The notes below the pieces were generated by a model. That model was not told the origin of the DNA. It worked only from the letters and a program-made list of their open reading frames with translations, and made no database searches. DNA of 64,000 nt from Romanomermis culicivorax (lineage: Eukaryota > Nematoda > Enoplea > Mermithida > Mermithidae), in contig CAWUHX010000118.1 of assembly GCA_963922205.1 (NCBI GenBank), positions 434,001 through 498,000 on the forward strand, in the 5' to 3' direction. The position numbers and the translations under genes were made by a program. Positions 24,499 to 36,150 of the stretch are shown piece after piece (the first letter of the stretch is position 1; each line of letters begins with the position of its first letter).

Positions 24499-25464
24499 TT
24501 AATTCCACAATTTTTCAAAAACTTGTTTCAAGTGCTGCCTGAAATCTGGCAAAAAAATCATAAATCCTGTGAACAATGTCAAACTTTCGATCGAAGAAAA
24601 TGGCGCCAAATAAATACCATATTTGAATGACATTTCAGCACTTAGCAGCTGTAATGTTGTTGATAGCGTCAAATTCGTACATAAATATACAATAGTGTAA
24701 AAGAATAAAACCTTGGTCAATTTTTTGTCTCTGTCACTCTGAACTTCAGCTATATTTCCAATATTTTGGGCTGGAATAATTTGATTAGTAGTTCCAAATC
24801 TTAATAGCTTGAAAACTAGTTTCCTGTTCAAATAAAATACAATCATCATGTAGTTGATTATGGTGAGGAGGTTGCACATGAATAGAGAGTTTCTAAAAAT
24901 CCAGCCAAAATATTTACCACTCGAATTTCGTGCACGACAGATAAGTAGTATTTGATCATTTTCAGAAAAATCGTCCCAATAACTAATCAAATATATTGTC
25001 GAGTTGAAAAGAAAGACAATTATTATTACAATTTTGTACAGTCTTTTCATTACAACTCTTTTCTTCTCATAAATCTTTGTTGAAGTAATCATGAATAATC
25101 TGTCGAAGCTGAGCAAACAGCTCAACATTTGTGCACTGGGTACAAAAATAATTTGAGTGCCTGCTCTCATATGGCAGGTAACAACATCCTGAACATCATC
25201 GAGGCTGTAAAATCGTTGATATACCAATTTAAAAGAAGAAATTATGAAATAAATACATTGACCAGAATCAAATAGTATTATTGAAATGAAAACCATTCTT
25301 GTAATAGATTCACGCATGAAATTGGTCAGCAAAAGAATGGACAAATTAATAATTGCAAATATGAGGTTTATAATTGATGATATTGTGACTTCTAAATCAA
25401 ATGCAATCCCTTCTTTTTCCATTGCAAGTGATGCCAAATGCAATGACAAATTGCTTATATTCAT
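24499..25464 (-). CDS. Seven-helix chemoreceptor-like GPCR, copy A
   Basis: A single open exon encodes 321 residues from the ATG at 25462-25464. The frame is open 12 codons further up, to a TTTATTCCAG acceptor at about 25502, so an upstream exon or a trans-splice site is possible. Seven hydrophobic helices are visible at about 24-46, 54-78, 103-126, 143-163, 186-212, 249-274 and 285-306. C97 before helix 3 and C176 in the second outer loop could form the usual disulfide. FDR (residues 120-122) stands at the DRY position. The NPxxY motif is replaced by a P-D-F ending. This fits divergent nematode serpentine chemoreceptors, and a peptide receptor cannot be excluded. The ligand is unknown. A nearly identical paralogue lies 10.7 kb downstream. 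Confidence 0.8.
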   Translation of the reverse strand: MNISNLSLHLASLAMEKEGIAFDLEVTISSIINLIFAIINLSILLLTNFMRESITRMVFISIILFDSGQCIYFIISSFKLVYQRFYSLDDVQDVVTCHMRAGTQIIFVPSAQMLSCLLSFDRLFMITSTKIYEKKRVVMKRLYKIVIIIVFLFNSTIYLISYWDDFSENDQILLICRARNSSGKYFGWIFRNSLFMCNLLTIINYMMIVFYLNRKLVFKLLRFGTTNQIIPAQNIGNIAEVQSDRDKKLTKVLFFYTIVYLCTNLTLSTTLQLLSAEMSFKYGIYLAPFSSIESLTLFTGFMIFLPDFRQHLKQVFEKLWN

Positions 25465-26340
25465 GCTTGAAGATAGGATTGAACCAAGTATGTGCTTCAA
25501 GCTGGAATAAACATTTTTATATTAGATAATAGAACACATGTTATGACAACATTTTACCACATATAATCCAACCATGAACTAAAACTCCCAAAATCCACAA
25601 ATTTTAAAACAGAGTATCTTTGCTAGTATTCATAACAAAGTTTTGCAGTATTCTGAAATTTTTTTTCAGATCATAAGATTTTTGGACTAAATTTTTAATT
25701 TTTCAATTTCAAATTTTCTGAAATGAATTTTTAAAGGTTTTTATTAAAGTTTTTCTGGTATTTCATAATAAGGAACCCATCTGCTATAAGGTGGATGTTG
25801 GGCATGCTGTTGCTGCCCATTTTTCAATCAGGAAGTCAACATGCAAGTCAATGATGGGCTCCCAGCAGGCGCAGCCAAATTTGCATGGCAATGGAGCACC
25901 AAAGAAAAAAAATGATGATAAACATCACTCAGGCTTTTTTATTTTTTTGGGAGGTTTATGTCAATGCCCCACGAGGCCCGAATAGAGCTTTCTTGCACCA
26001 TTGGGTCCAGTTTACATGTATCTAGTGTTATTATTTGTACATTCATAAGTACACGGTGGACAGTACACAGGGAGGTATGAAAGGCAATAAGCACATGCCT
26101 CACTTTCTTGAAGATGTCAATTAGAAGACATACCATAGACTGCATCTCCAATGTCCTTCCTGCCACTAGATACATCTTTTCCTCTGAGAGCCTGGGAGGT
26201 TTGCTTTGCTTCACTAACTTATTGTCATCTACATGGTGAAAAGTACGTTGGTGACATGACATACAATGAGTCAGAGGAGGCTCTAAACCAGCAGGAGTCC
26301 CAAGGTCTGATCTATGACCACCCAAGCTAAGTTACAGTAT

Positions 26341-26470
26341 TGGTCATGTTCATTGTCATGTCATGATCATGGTCATGGTCATGATGATGGTGATGGTGAT
26401 GGTGATGGTCATGGTCATGATCATGGTCATGGGCATAGTTATGGTCACGGTCATGATCAAGATCAATCCA
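26341..26470. repeat. CATGGT/GATGGT minisatellite, copy A
   Basis: An imperfect tandem array of 6-base units (CATGGT, GATGGT, CATGAT). The same array in duplication copy B (37029-37105) is about 45 bases shorter, so repeat number has changed since duplication. Open frames here that translate to His/Asp/Gly or Met/Thr runs are products of the repeat. Confidence 0.75.
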
Positions 26471-28011
26471 GGGAAATGCCCATTTTGAGATGTTTCCACC
26501 AGACATGCACGACAAGACTTTTCCCCAAGGGGAGGGTCCGTGGGCATTTTTCCCAAGGGGAGGGGGGATGGGTGAGCAAAAAAACAAAAAATGTTCTGCA
26601 AGCCTGTTTTTCATACAAAATATGTGCAAAAATCATCAAAAAAGCTATACTGGAAAAGGTTCAGGGATGTGTTTGTCGATTTTTTGGGTCAGGGGATAGC
26701 CAGGGTCTCAGATATGGGGGTTTGCCTCCCTACCCCTCTATGTGCATGTATGGTTTCCACTTATCTTGATCATCACTGATAGGTTCAATTAAAACCAGCT
26801 TTATTGTGTACAAAATGCCCTGATTCAAAAGCACCCTGTGTTGGTATACTACAAAAGAGTATTTACTTCTGTTCTGAGCTAATGCACCTGCCCTGCCATT
26901 GTTCATGCAAAATCCAGGAGCTAAATTAGGGCTATCCCATCAGCAATATTCATGAGACATGGCTCTGTCGAATTATTATGTGTTCCCTTTATTGAAGAAT
27001 AGCCTTGTTGAGATGAAACTCTCAAACAGTGACCACCTCTGAAAGTTTATCCATAATTTTTTATGATTGGGAGCCCAAGTCTTTTTTTACACAGGATACG
27101 TACAAGATGGCACGGTGATTGATTGTAATTATTCATCATGGGCAATATGCAAATGAAATAGAAATTGAAAACGCCATAAATCTTTTAACATTTACTTTAT
27201 TGTACAGTGAAAAAAGCAATATTCAAGTTGAATTGTAAATCATGACTAAGAGGCTATGAAAATAGTTGTGAGAATAAAACTTCCATCTCTGATTCTCAAA
27301 CACCCTCTTACTTCAATTGATGCATTTCATCAAAATCATTAAATTGAAATTGCCATCAAAATGCTCATTAATTTTATTATATCAGCATGCAACCGTTTGC
27401 TTGAATTTCAATTTCCTCCTGATAATTTCCTGTTTTCATGGAAATCACTGGTGAAAAACATTTCTCTAAATATCAAGCTTTAGTGCACTACTTATCCATG
27501 GGATAGGGAAATTGGATTAGAGAATCTGGGGTGCAGCAGAAGTAATTTATTATATCATACTACAATTAATTCTATTTACAATACTTTGCATTTCCAAAGT
27601 GCCACCTATGAGAGAGGGGGTACAAAGAATCAATAATTTAGCTTTAAGAAAATTACTTGCTTACCATAAAAGAAAAACTTAGCTATAACCATGAAATTGA
27701 TATCAATCAAATACAGAATGATTGAGGCATTAAGAATGTGCATTTTGTGAATTCTGGGAGAAATATAAGAAAACTTTTGCACGATGGGCAAGCTCACACT
27801 TTATCAAAGTGTAAGCTGGGGGGCAAATATAGCCTTTGAAAAACATGGTTCAAGCAAAAGATGACTTTAGACAAATAGCCTTATGATAAATGTTTACAAC
27901 TTTCTTAGCATGCATAACCATGCTGCACAAGCTGCACAATCTGAGGCATGAATGATCATTGATGAAATAAAGGACAGGGCAGGCACTACTGAACATTTAT
28001 CCTCAGCAAAT

Positions 28012-28079
28012 TAAGACATTTGAGCACCGACAACTGAGCACCGACTATTTAATGCATTATAATTGAGCGTTTTTTTCAT
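28012..28079. other. Junction between duplication copy A and the telomere-like array
   Basis: About 68 bases between the end of the duplicated block and the first CCTAAG unit. It contains a short direct repeat, GAGCACCGAC twice (28022 and 28038). Confidence 0.5.
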
Positions 28080-28850
28080 TTACTGAGGCCTAAGCCTAAG
28101 CCTAAGCCTAAGCCTAAGCCTAAGCCTAAGCCTAAGCCTAAGCCTAAGCCTAAGCCTTAGCCTGAGCCTAAGCCTGAATCTAAGCCTACGCCTAAGCCTA
28201 AGCCTAAGCCTAAGCCTAAGCCTAAGCCTAAGCCTAAGCCTAAGCCTAAGCCTAAGCCTAAGCCTAAGCCTAAGCCTAAGCCTAAGCCTAAGTCTAAGCC
28301 TAAGCCTAAGCCTAAGCCTAAGCCTAAGCCTAAGCCTAAGCCTAAGCCTAAGCCTAAGCCTAAGCCTAAGTCTAAGCCTAAGCCTTAGCCTTAGCCTGAG
28401 CCTAAGGCTGAATCTAAGCCTACGCCTAAGCCTAAGCCTAAGCCTAAGCCTAAGCCTAAGCCTAAGCCTAAGCCTAAGCCTAAGCCTAAGCCTAAGCCTA
28501 AGCCTAAGCCTAAGCCTAAGCCTAAGCCTAAGCCTAAGCCTAAGCCTAAGCCTAAGCCTAAGCCTAAGCCTAAGCCTAAGCCTAAGCCATAGCCTTAGCC
28601 TGAGCCTAAGCCTGAATCTAAGCCTACGCCTAAGCCTTAGCCTAAGCCTAACCCTAAGCCTAAGCCTAAGCCTAAGCCTAAGCCTAAGCCTAAGCCTAAG
28701 CCTAAGCCTAAGCCTAAGCCTAAGCCTAAGCCTAAGCCTAAGCCTAAGCCTAAGCCTAAGCCTAAGCCTAAGCCTAAGCCTAAGCCTAAGCCTAAGCCTA
28801 AGCCTAAGCCTAGGCCTAAGCCCAGGCCTAGGCCAAAGCCAAAGCCTGAG
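28080..28850 (-). repeat. Interstitial telomere-type array (TTAGGC)n
   Basis: About 125 units of CCTAAG on the + strand, which is TTAGGC on the - strand, the nematode telomere repeat. Most units are perfect. Variant units occur in a repeated order (CTTAGC, CTGAGC, CTGAATCTAAGCCTACGCC) near 28176, 28410 and 28614, giving a higher-order period of 234 and 204 bases. Unique sequence on both sides shows it is not the chromosome end. The right edge decays into CCTGAG/CCAAAG units and is cut by a hAT element. Confidence 0.9.
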
Positions 28851-28876
28851 CGTGTACCTGAGTAAGAACCTGAGCC

Positions 28877-31800
28877 CAGTGTTTTTTTTTAGCCAAATGG
28901 CCTATTTTGGCTAAAAAAATTTTGGTTTGGCGAAAAAATTTTTAGAGGTTTTAGACAAATGGCTAAAAAAAATTTGAGTACTCTTTGTTCACGAAAATTG
29001 TATCAATGACAAGAAAACATTTATCCAAATTTATTCGTAAGCTGTTTATTAATCCAGCAATGCACACATTTCATCCAAATTTTTTTCATCGTCATCTTCA
29101 TTCTCTTCACAATCATGGGCATCTAAAATTTGCTCAAAGTTATTATTAGTTGAACAATTTCACAAGATAAGCGAGTAACATACCGTCGCCACAATGCTTG
29201 GCCTTCCTGGCTGTCTTCCCGACGCTATAAATCATTCCTTTCAAGTAACATTCCAACGATTTGCTGTAGTCAAATTTATCGTAACTTGCCGCCGACAAAT
29301 GTAGACATAGCAGCTTATCTAGCATCTGAGCATGCAATCGATTTCTGCTTTTTGTTTTCAGGTGATTAACGGTGGAAAATCCTCTTTCGACTGTGGCATT
29401 TTGTGCGTTAAAACACAACACTTGAATATAATAGTAACAGGTAATGTGTCATGGCTGTGTAATTATATACATAATCTAAATGCTCACAAATGGTGGCAAA
29501 GAGTCTCAAGTTAGGAAAAGCTTCGGCCGATTGAACACATAATTGCAACGGAGCTTTCCAATCAAAATCGCCGGCACCAACATTCGATCTCAAGTACGAG
29601 TACTGGAAAGTGAAGTGAATATTTCAAAACTAAATATACGTACTAATTAATTAGCGAATTAGTAGTCAAGGTTTTCAGAAAAATAGAGGAAATCAAGAAA
29701 GAATTTCTATACATACTTTGTAACTCTTCCACTCTGCTTGAATTTCGCTTGCATCCAATTTGTTGGTTTCGCTGTAAAAATCTACTAATGAAGTTATTTC
29801 GTCCTCTCCATATGAAGAGAAAGTCGGCTTTTCCTAGTTTTTTTTTGAATTTTCGCCCAATTTAAATATCGAAAATTTGGAAATGATGTCATCATTGCAC
29901 AACATGCGTTTTTTGGTATTTTTTAAAACACTTTTGGCGAAATCTGAAAATTAAAAGTGAGATGAATTGATTGATTTCTCGACTTTTCAGCAACTAAGTT
30001 AAATAAAGCTGAATTTATACCTCTCATAGTCTTTTCGCACGACGACAAAACAGTATTGACCAATCCCCCACCAGATAATAGAATTGAACCGTCTTCAACT
30101 TTAGATTTCAATAAATTAAAACTTCGGCTGCACAGTTGTACATTATCATCCAAAAAAGTTTCTTCCAGTTCCACCATCATGGATTGAATGTGCAACTGAA
30201 TGAATGGAACCGTACCATGTATAATATGAAAGGATTCATGTATCATGCGCATGCATGTACCTACAAATTCTTACATACCAAGGCGTCAAAAGGGTGTAGA
30301 TTTCTCTTTTGAAGTTTTAAAGACAGAATCTCAATCGGCCTTAATAAATCGTCTAAGTGATGCAAAATCACTTGATTGTACACATTTGACAGGCGGGTGA
30401 ACAGTGTCTATAATTGAGAAAATAATTTTAAAAATGCATGTTTATTACGTACATAATTTTTCTATGTTCACTTTTGCCATTTCATCATCATTCGACTTTT
30501 CTTCCAGAAATGTCAAAATCAGGGGCATTGATTTCACGAAATCACTCACCACTTTAATTCTCGACAACCAACTGAAATATTTTATTTTCATTTTTATACT
30601 GCAAAAATTTACTAAGTATTGGTTTACCGAATTTTGTATATCCGCCTCGGTACATATGCCACTTCGTCCAAAATCGATGCAACTTTTTTCAATCCTACCA
30701 TGTTATTGTGCGTCGCCAAAAAAGTAATTACATCGTGAAGCACACTTTCCAATTTAACAAGACGTGGGTTTTCCTGAAAAACACATAAGTAATGTTATAG
30801 ATTATAATAGGCATTCGAATGACATAATTATAATCTACTTTATATGAATCTTTCATCACCAGACTTTCACGATGACATACGCAGTGATAGTCGATGAGGC
30901 AAACATAATTATAATTTTCGCGAAGTTTTTGAGCAACTCCATTATATTTGCCTGTCATAACAGCTGCTCCATCAGAGGTGAACATGAAAATTTTTTTTTA
31001 TCAATGCCAACCATTGTAACCCATTGGTCGATCACTTCGGCGATTGAGGACGCATCACACCTTTCGATTTCAATCACTGTTCCAAATTTTTCTCCATCCA
31101 TCAGACACTCAACATTGCACACATTCAGGTAAATCAATAGTAACTTAGAACTACTGACATCGGTCGACTCATCAACGTGAATACAAACAGCCGAGGATGA
31201 TTTAAAAATTTCAAATTGTTCGTTTTTTACGGACTGATTCAAAGCAGAAATGATTTTGTAAGTCGAATACAAAGATCGATGCTTGCCCGATAGCTTTATA
31301 CTTTTTTCGCCTCCTTCTCCAGACATATTTCCATCCGTTTTGCAGCTACTCAAGGCGCAGTCAATGTGAATATCACACAAGGGTCCACTTTATTCATACT
31401 CATTTCTTTCTGTAGAGATGCCAACACATTTATCATGAGACCAATGGTCTGTTCTGAAGCCTTTTCGTTTGCCGTTATCACAGCTTTTTGGAACCCGCTT
31501 TGCAATGGCGCAGTCAACAAATTTTGTTTATGTTTGACACTGCTGGCATGCTTTTGGAAAATATCTTTTTTCCAATCAATCAAGCACTTTTCTGTCCCCC
31601 AATCATTCTTTGAATCGGACTTGTTGCGTTCACATACCGAACACTTCACTGTAGTATCACTAAGTTTTACTAACCAATTGAATTCTGAAGTCCAATGACT
31701 TTTGTACGATCTTTTGGCGCCATCATCTTTTGAAGCGTCAACATCGTCATTGATCATTATATCATCAGGATTGGAATCATGTTGTTCATTTTGAGACAAT

Positions 31801-32085
31801 TCTGGCAAATCAGCTGAATGGACTGGTTTGAAAAAATTTTTAATTGACTTAGACATGCTAAAAAATGAAAAGAATGTATATACAGATAGGATATTAATCA
31901 AAGTGAACAAAAATTATCGTTTTGTTCCTGAAGTGATAACATAACTCCTGAAAACACCTTACATAACATGTTTAATATTTAAAAAGTGTATCACGTTTGA
32001 GCAAAATAAAAATTTTAGCCTTTGGCTAAAAAATTTTTAGTCATTTTAGCCATTTGGCTAAAGACGTCGTGCTAAAAAAACAGTG
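28877..32085 (-). mobile_element. hAT transposon inserted in the telomere-type array
   Basis: The left end is CAGTGTTTTTTTTTAGC. The right end, in reverse complement, is CACTGTTTTTTTAGC, differing at one base near the tip. Subterminal words TTAGCCAAATGGC and GGCTAAAAAATTTTTAG occur in inverted orientation at both ends. Degenerate CCTGAG repeats flank both sides, so the element split one array. A clean 8-bp target duplication could not be recognised, perhaps because the flanks are themselves repeats. Length is 3.2 kb, with the transposase on the - strand. Confidence 0.8.
29146..31856 (-). pseudogene. hAT transposase, frameshifted
   Basis: Pieces in order on the - strand are: 31350-31856, starting MSKSIKNFFKP, with a C-x2-C...H-x4-H zinc-finger-like N-terminus; 30955-31380 with CIHVDESTD, holding the first catalytic aspartate; 30728-30985 with TSDGAAVMTGKYNGVAQKL and HCVCHRESL, the second catalytic region; and 29146-29421 with ATVERGFSTVNHLKTKSRN, the C-terminal hATC dimerisation motif. 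The first two pieces overlap in different frames near 31365, and the next two meet at an A-run near 30990; both look like single-base indels. An apparent genuine short intron (GTAGAT...TTTTTCAG) ends near 30776, and other introns are likely between 29422 and 30700. It resembles hAT proteins related to the host ZMYM/SCAND3-type genes. It appears dead. Confidence 0.75.
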
Positions 32086-32205
32086 CAAGCCTGAGCCTGA
32101 GCCTGAGCCTGAGCTTGAGCCTAAGCCTTAGCATGAGCCTGAACCTGAGCCGGAGCCTAAGCCTAAGCCTTAGCCTAAGCCTAGGCTGAAGCCAATACTG
32201 AGCCT
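32086..32205 (-). repeat. Right remnant of the telomere-type array
   Basis: Degenerate CCTGAG/CCTAAG/CCTTAG units after the right end of the hAT element continue the array interrupted at 28876. The unit composition is like the decayed edge on the left side. Confidence 0.75.
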
Positions 32206-32646
32206 AAATAAAGTTTTTTAGCTTTAGCTGATGTCTCTGTAGTGCAAAGTTACTTTTGCCTTTTTTAAATCCATTAAAGGCATAACAGTACCTTAGAGGG
32301 AAATTGATAAGCTATGGTTTTACATTTTTACATCAGATGAAGTTTTCTTCATTTTAGAATTCTTTTGTATCCAATTGGGACTAGAAGTGGTTGATTAATT
32401 GAGCTCAAGCAATGAGTTTAGATCACAGAAACAATTTCTGTATTTTCATCGACAGTTTAACATTTTTCATCAAAGTTTTGTCCACATGTCAACTTTTGTG
32501 ATAAAAATTTTTTGGTGCATTTGGTGTCCAAAAGTAGCTTTCCTAAAATGCACCAAAACATGCATTTTGTCATCTTTTATCCTACCAATAGTGTCAATTC
32601 ACCCTGAAAAGACATGGATTCCATGTCTATTATGGCCATCTGCATA

Positions 32647-33399
32647 TGTTGTAAATGGCTTGTGTATACTCTCCGCTACCTGGCTGGGGTTCTTGGGAGA
32701 TCCAATGAGGTACGCTCCTGATGCTAACCCCGCACTAACTCTGAACCTAGGGTACCCAGCTGAAGTGAGATGTGCAAAAGGGTTTATTAGTATTAAAACA
32801 AGAAAGGAACAAGAACACAGGTTAAGTGCCAACAGAAAATGTGAAATGCCAATGCAAACTTGCCGCTGAACCAAGAACTCCTTCACCAGGCTCTGCGCAA
32901 AGGGCCACAGGGATTCCCGGATACTGAAACACGAGCCCCACACAGTCTTGCCCTCTATAGGACTGACCCTAACCTTACTCCATCGTAACTGAGACAGAAT
33001 TACCTCACACTCACTATTTCCTCAATCGAGAATGTCGCCAAACTTCCTTTTGCCACACTGGGCTCCCACATGCAAAATGTATACAACGTACAAACGAAAA
33101 TAATAATTAATTGCGGCAGCGTGTGCGCTCTCCTATCTTCTCCTAAGCCACCATCCTCCAAAACGATAAAATTACTATAATGAAAAATTGCATGATGGCG
33201 TGTCAAACATCTGCATGTTTTATGCCAAACTTTTGGGCTATCCATTTATTTGTTTTTTGGACCAAAAATTTTGTGACACAAACCGTTTTGCAGGTTTGTT
33301 TACTTAGTAATAATTGGAACCACTTTAACAACAAAGAACTCTAAGAATAAAAGTATAATGATTAGATGACCAAAGGTTAGAGGAATTGACTCTCTGATG
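32647..33399 (-). mobile_element. Solo LTR related to the 836-bp LTR element
   Basis: On the - strand this 753-base segment aligns with the LTR at 40767-41602. It shares the AGTCAATTCCTCT-ACCTTTGGTC start region, the GTAAACAAACC...AAACGGTTTGTGTCAC word, and the GGATCTCCCAAGAACC end region. It is flanked by CATA on both sides (32643-32646 and 33400-33403). The matching site in duplication copy A has a single CATA near 22636 and no insert, so copy A shows the empty site. It is more divergent than the two intact LTRs are from each other, so it comes from an older or sister family. Confidence 0.75.
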
Positions 33400-35184
33400 C
33401 ATACACATTCCAGAAACATTCACTCAAAGCCATCCACAATCAAATTAATTCATTCAGTCATCCTTACAATTCTTAATAGTAAAGCAGCAATGACAATCAC
33501 ACCAACGATTTTGCCAATTTATGAATACTAGTTACTATAATAGCTATAGATATTTACCTTTTGAACTGACCAACCCACCCATTAATTTGTACAAAATTCA
33601 TCAGAAAAAAGTGTTCCGAAATGCAGAAGGCAACCTAAAGCTTAAATGGAATGGAAAATGGTGATAACAGTAAAGCTTGAGCTTGGTGCCCTGAAAATAC
33701 TTATAATTAAAATGTGAGAAAATTATAGAGAAACTTAAATGGGTGGGGTACCATTCATTTCCTTTAGATTCCAATATGCAGGACAATGGTCAAAATTCTA
33801 GAGCACATATTGATTGAAAATGACAGCACAAAACATCATTCTTTTCTGAGAAATTATGCAAATCAAGATGAAGATAAGACATGCAAAATCACTGTCACAA
33901 ACAACAAAAACGCATTAATACATGAGTTTGAATATAAAACGAATGACATAAAAACATACACAAAAATGTGTCATGTGACAGAAAACATGACCGCATTCTA
34001 AAGCTTCTTCGTGCATCTTCTAACAAGGAAGTAACACTGCTGGCAGTTTTGGGACATGCATCATGTGAGCATTGATATGCATCATGATGAGTTTTCATAT
34101 TATTTTCATAGTTTTTATGTAGAACTTGCAAAGATCAGATAAGATCAGTAGTTGGAGCATATAAGAGTTTTTATGGGTAGAATAATTCTGGGATGGGTAC
34201 TGTAGGATTCACAAGTAATATTTATATTTTCATATTTAAGATGAAAACTTTGGATTTCAGACAATCATTGCGATTTAAATGAGGCACAATAATTCGGGAT
34301 CAATGATGAATGATTACTGTAGTTTATGCATGTTATACCTACTTTACTCTGCTTGAATTATTGTTGTATTTTCAGAGTAAACAGGAAACTTGGAAACTAA
34401 TGGTATCCTACACCTTCCATGCAAATTGTGACTGCCATCTGTTATATTACTTATAGATTACTTATAGGAAGCTCCTTTTTGTGGCCTATGGCAGTTAGTT
34501 AGATAGAAGGCAATAGACCTTTCCAGTTATATTGCTGATGTCTTTGGACCTAAGCAGAGACCTAAACATAAGAAATCGACTTTCGTTGAATATTCCACGT
34601 TCATATGGGGCATGTTGACCATACATATTTGGCATGTTTACATATTACCTGAGCTTCATATGCTTATATATGCTAAACCATGCACCCTGTACAGTCTGGT
34701 ATTATACTGGATGCTGTAACAATAGAATAGATGGCCATAAAAAAGGTTGAGAGAAGTTGACCAATAATTTATTATAATAGAATGACAACAGGAGGCAAGA
34801 AAAGCCATCCCGAATAATAACACACTTTTTCAGAAAACCAACATTCTTCAATCAATACAATGTTATATGATTGCAAGACATGCTGAAAATTTTACATATT
34901 ACCTGAATGCACAAAAAGAAGGGAAAAAAGTGAAAAAACAAGTTGTAAGGAAAATCATATGAAAACCACTACCTCAAGTTAAGACAAATGTTTAACACAC
35001 CTTGTATGGACAATTTGCTCATACATCAACACAAGTAATAGTTATAAACACTAAGTTGGTCTTGCTGATTCTTACTTTTACAAAAATCTACAATTTTCTC
35101 AGCAATTAAGATGATACAGTTTGTTTTTTTCTCTCACTCTCAGTTCAACTCCATCTTATTTCAAGATGTGAAAAAAAATCTTTC

Positions 35185-36150
35185 TTAATTCCACAATTTT
35201 TCAAAAACTTGTTTCAAGTGCTGCCTGAAATCTGGCAAAAAAATCATAAATCCTGTGAACAATGTCAAACTTTCGATCGAAGAAAATGGCGCCAAATAAA
35301 TATCATATTTGAATGACATTTCAGCACTTAGCAGCTGTAATGTTGTTGATAGCGTCAAATTCGTACATAAATATACAATAGTGTAAAAGAATAAAACCTT
35401 GGTCAATTTTTTGTCTCTGTCACTCTGAACTTCAGCTATATTTCCAATATTTTGGGCTGGAATAATTTGATTAGTAGTTCCACATGTTAATAGCTTAAAA
35501 CCTAGTTTCCTGTTCAAATAAAATACAATCATCATGTAGTTGATTATGGTGAAGAGGTTACACATGAATAATGAGTTTCTACAAATCCAGGCAAAATATT
35601 TACCGCTTGAATTTTGTGCATGACAGATAAGTAGTATTAGATCATTTTCAGAAAAATCGTCCCAATAACTAATCAAATATATTGTCGAGTTGAAAAGAAA
35701 GACAATTATTATTACAATTTTGTACAGTCTTTTCATTACAACTCTTTTCTTCTCATAAATCTTTGTTAAAGTAATCATGAATAATCTGTCGAAGCTGAGC
35801 AAACAGCTCAACATTTGTGCACTGGGTACAAAAATAATTTGAGTGCCTGCCCTCATATGGCAGGTAACAACATCTTGAACATCATCGAGGCTGTAAAACC
35901 GTTGATAAACCACTTTAAAAGAAGAAACTATAAAATAAATACATTGACCAGAATCAAATAGTATTATTGAAATGAAAACCATTCTTGTAATAGATTCACG
36001 CATGAAATTGGTCAGCAAAAGAATGGACAAATTAATAATTGCAAATATGAGGTTTATAATTGATGATATTGTGACTTCTAAATCAAATGCAATCCCTTCT
36101 TTTTCCATTGCAAGCGATGCCAAATGCAATGATAAATTGCTTATATTCAT
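35185..36150 (-). CDS. Seven-helix chemoreceptor-like GPCR, copy B
   Basis: Second intact copy of the receptor, 321 residues from the ATG at 36148-36150, with the same helices, C97 and C176, and FDR motif as copy A. The copies differ at 13 residues: 75, 80, 128, 171, 177, 179, 187, 190, 200, 217, 222, 223 and 283. Nine of these fall between 171 and 223, the second outer loop, helix 5 and third inner loop. No stop or frameshift is present in either copy, so both are probably used. The same acceptor-like site lies about 37 bases before the ATG. The shared flanks mean the promoters were duplicated too. Confidence 0.8.
   Translation of the reverse strand: MNISNLSLHLASLAMEKEGIAFDLEVTISSIINLIFAIINLSILLLTNFMRESITRMVFISIILFDSGQCIYFIVSSFKVVYQRFYSLDDVQDVVTCHMRAGTQIIFVPSAQMLSCLLSFDRLFMITLTKIYEKKRVVMKRLYKIVIIIVFLFNSTIYLISYWDDFSENDLILLICHAQNSSGKYFAWICRNSLFMCNLFTIINYMMIVFYLNRKLGFKLLTCGTTNQIIPAQNIGNIAEVQSDRDKKLTKVLFFYTIVYLCTNLTLSTTLQLLSAEMSFKYDIYLAPFSSIESLTLFTGFMIFLPDFRQHLKQVFEKLWN

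Larger units (their letters stand above)
22490..28011. repeat. Segmental duplication, copy A
   Basis: This block is repeated in direct orientation at about 32505-38641. The left 2 kb is well diverged, with indels. From about 24400 to 27000 the two copies are almost identical, offset by 10,686 bases across the receptor gene and 10,629 at the right end. Similarity stops at ATCCT-AGCAAATTA (28011 and 38641). Just beyond the end of copy A lies the telomere-like array. The near-identity of the core against the old flanks suggests recent gene conversion or different ages of duplication. Confidence 0.85.

Noticed and set aside
26314-26769. Protein-coding frames rich in His/Asp/Gly on both strands
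   Set aside because: They translate a 6-base minisatellite and differ in length between the two duplication copies.
28080-28850. CRISPR array or coding repeat
   Set aside because: The 6-base unit has no spacers, and the hexamer is the nematode telomere repeat.
28080-28850. True chromosome end
   Set aside because: Unique sequence, genes and duplication copies lie on both sides.
33786-34001. Short charged ORF in duplication copy B
   Set aside because: It is not kept open in the matching part of copy A and has no motif.
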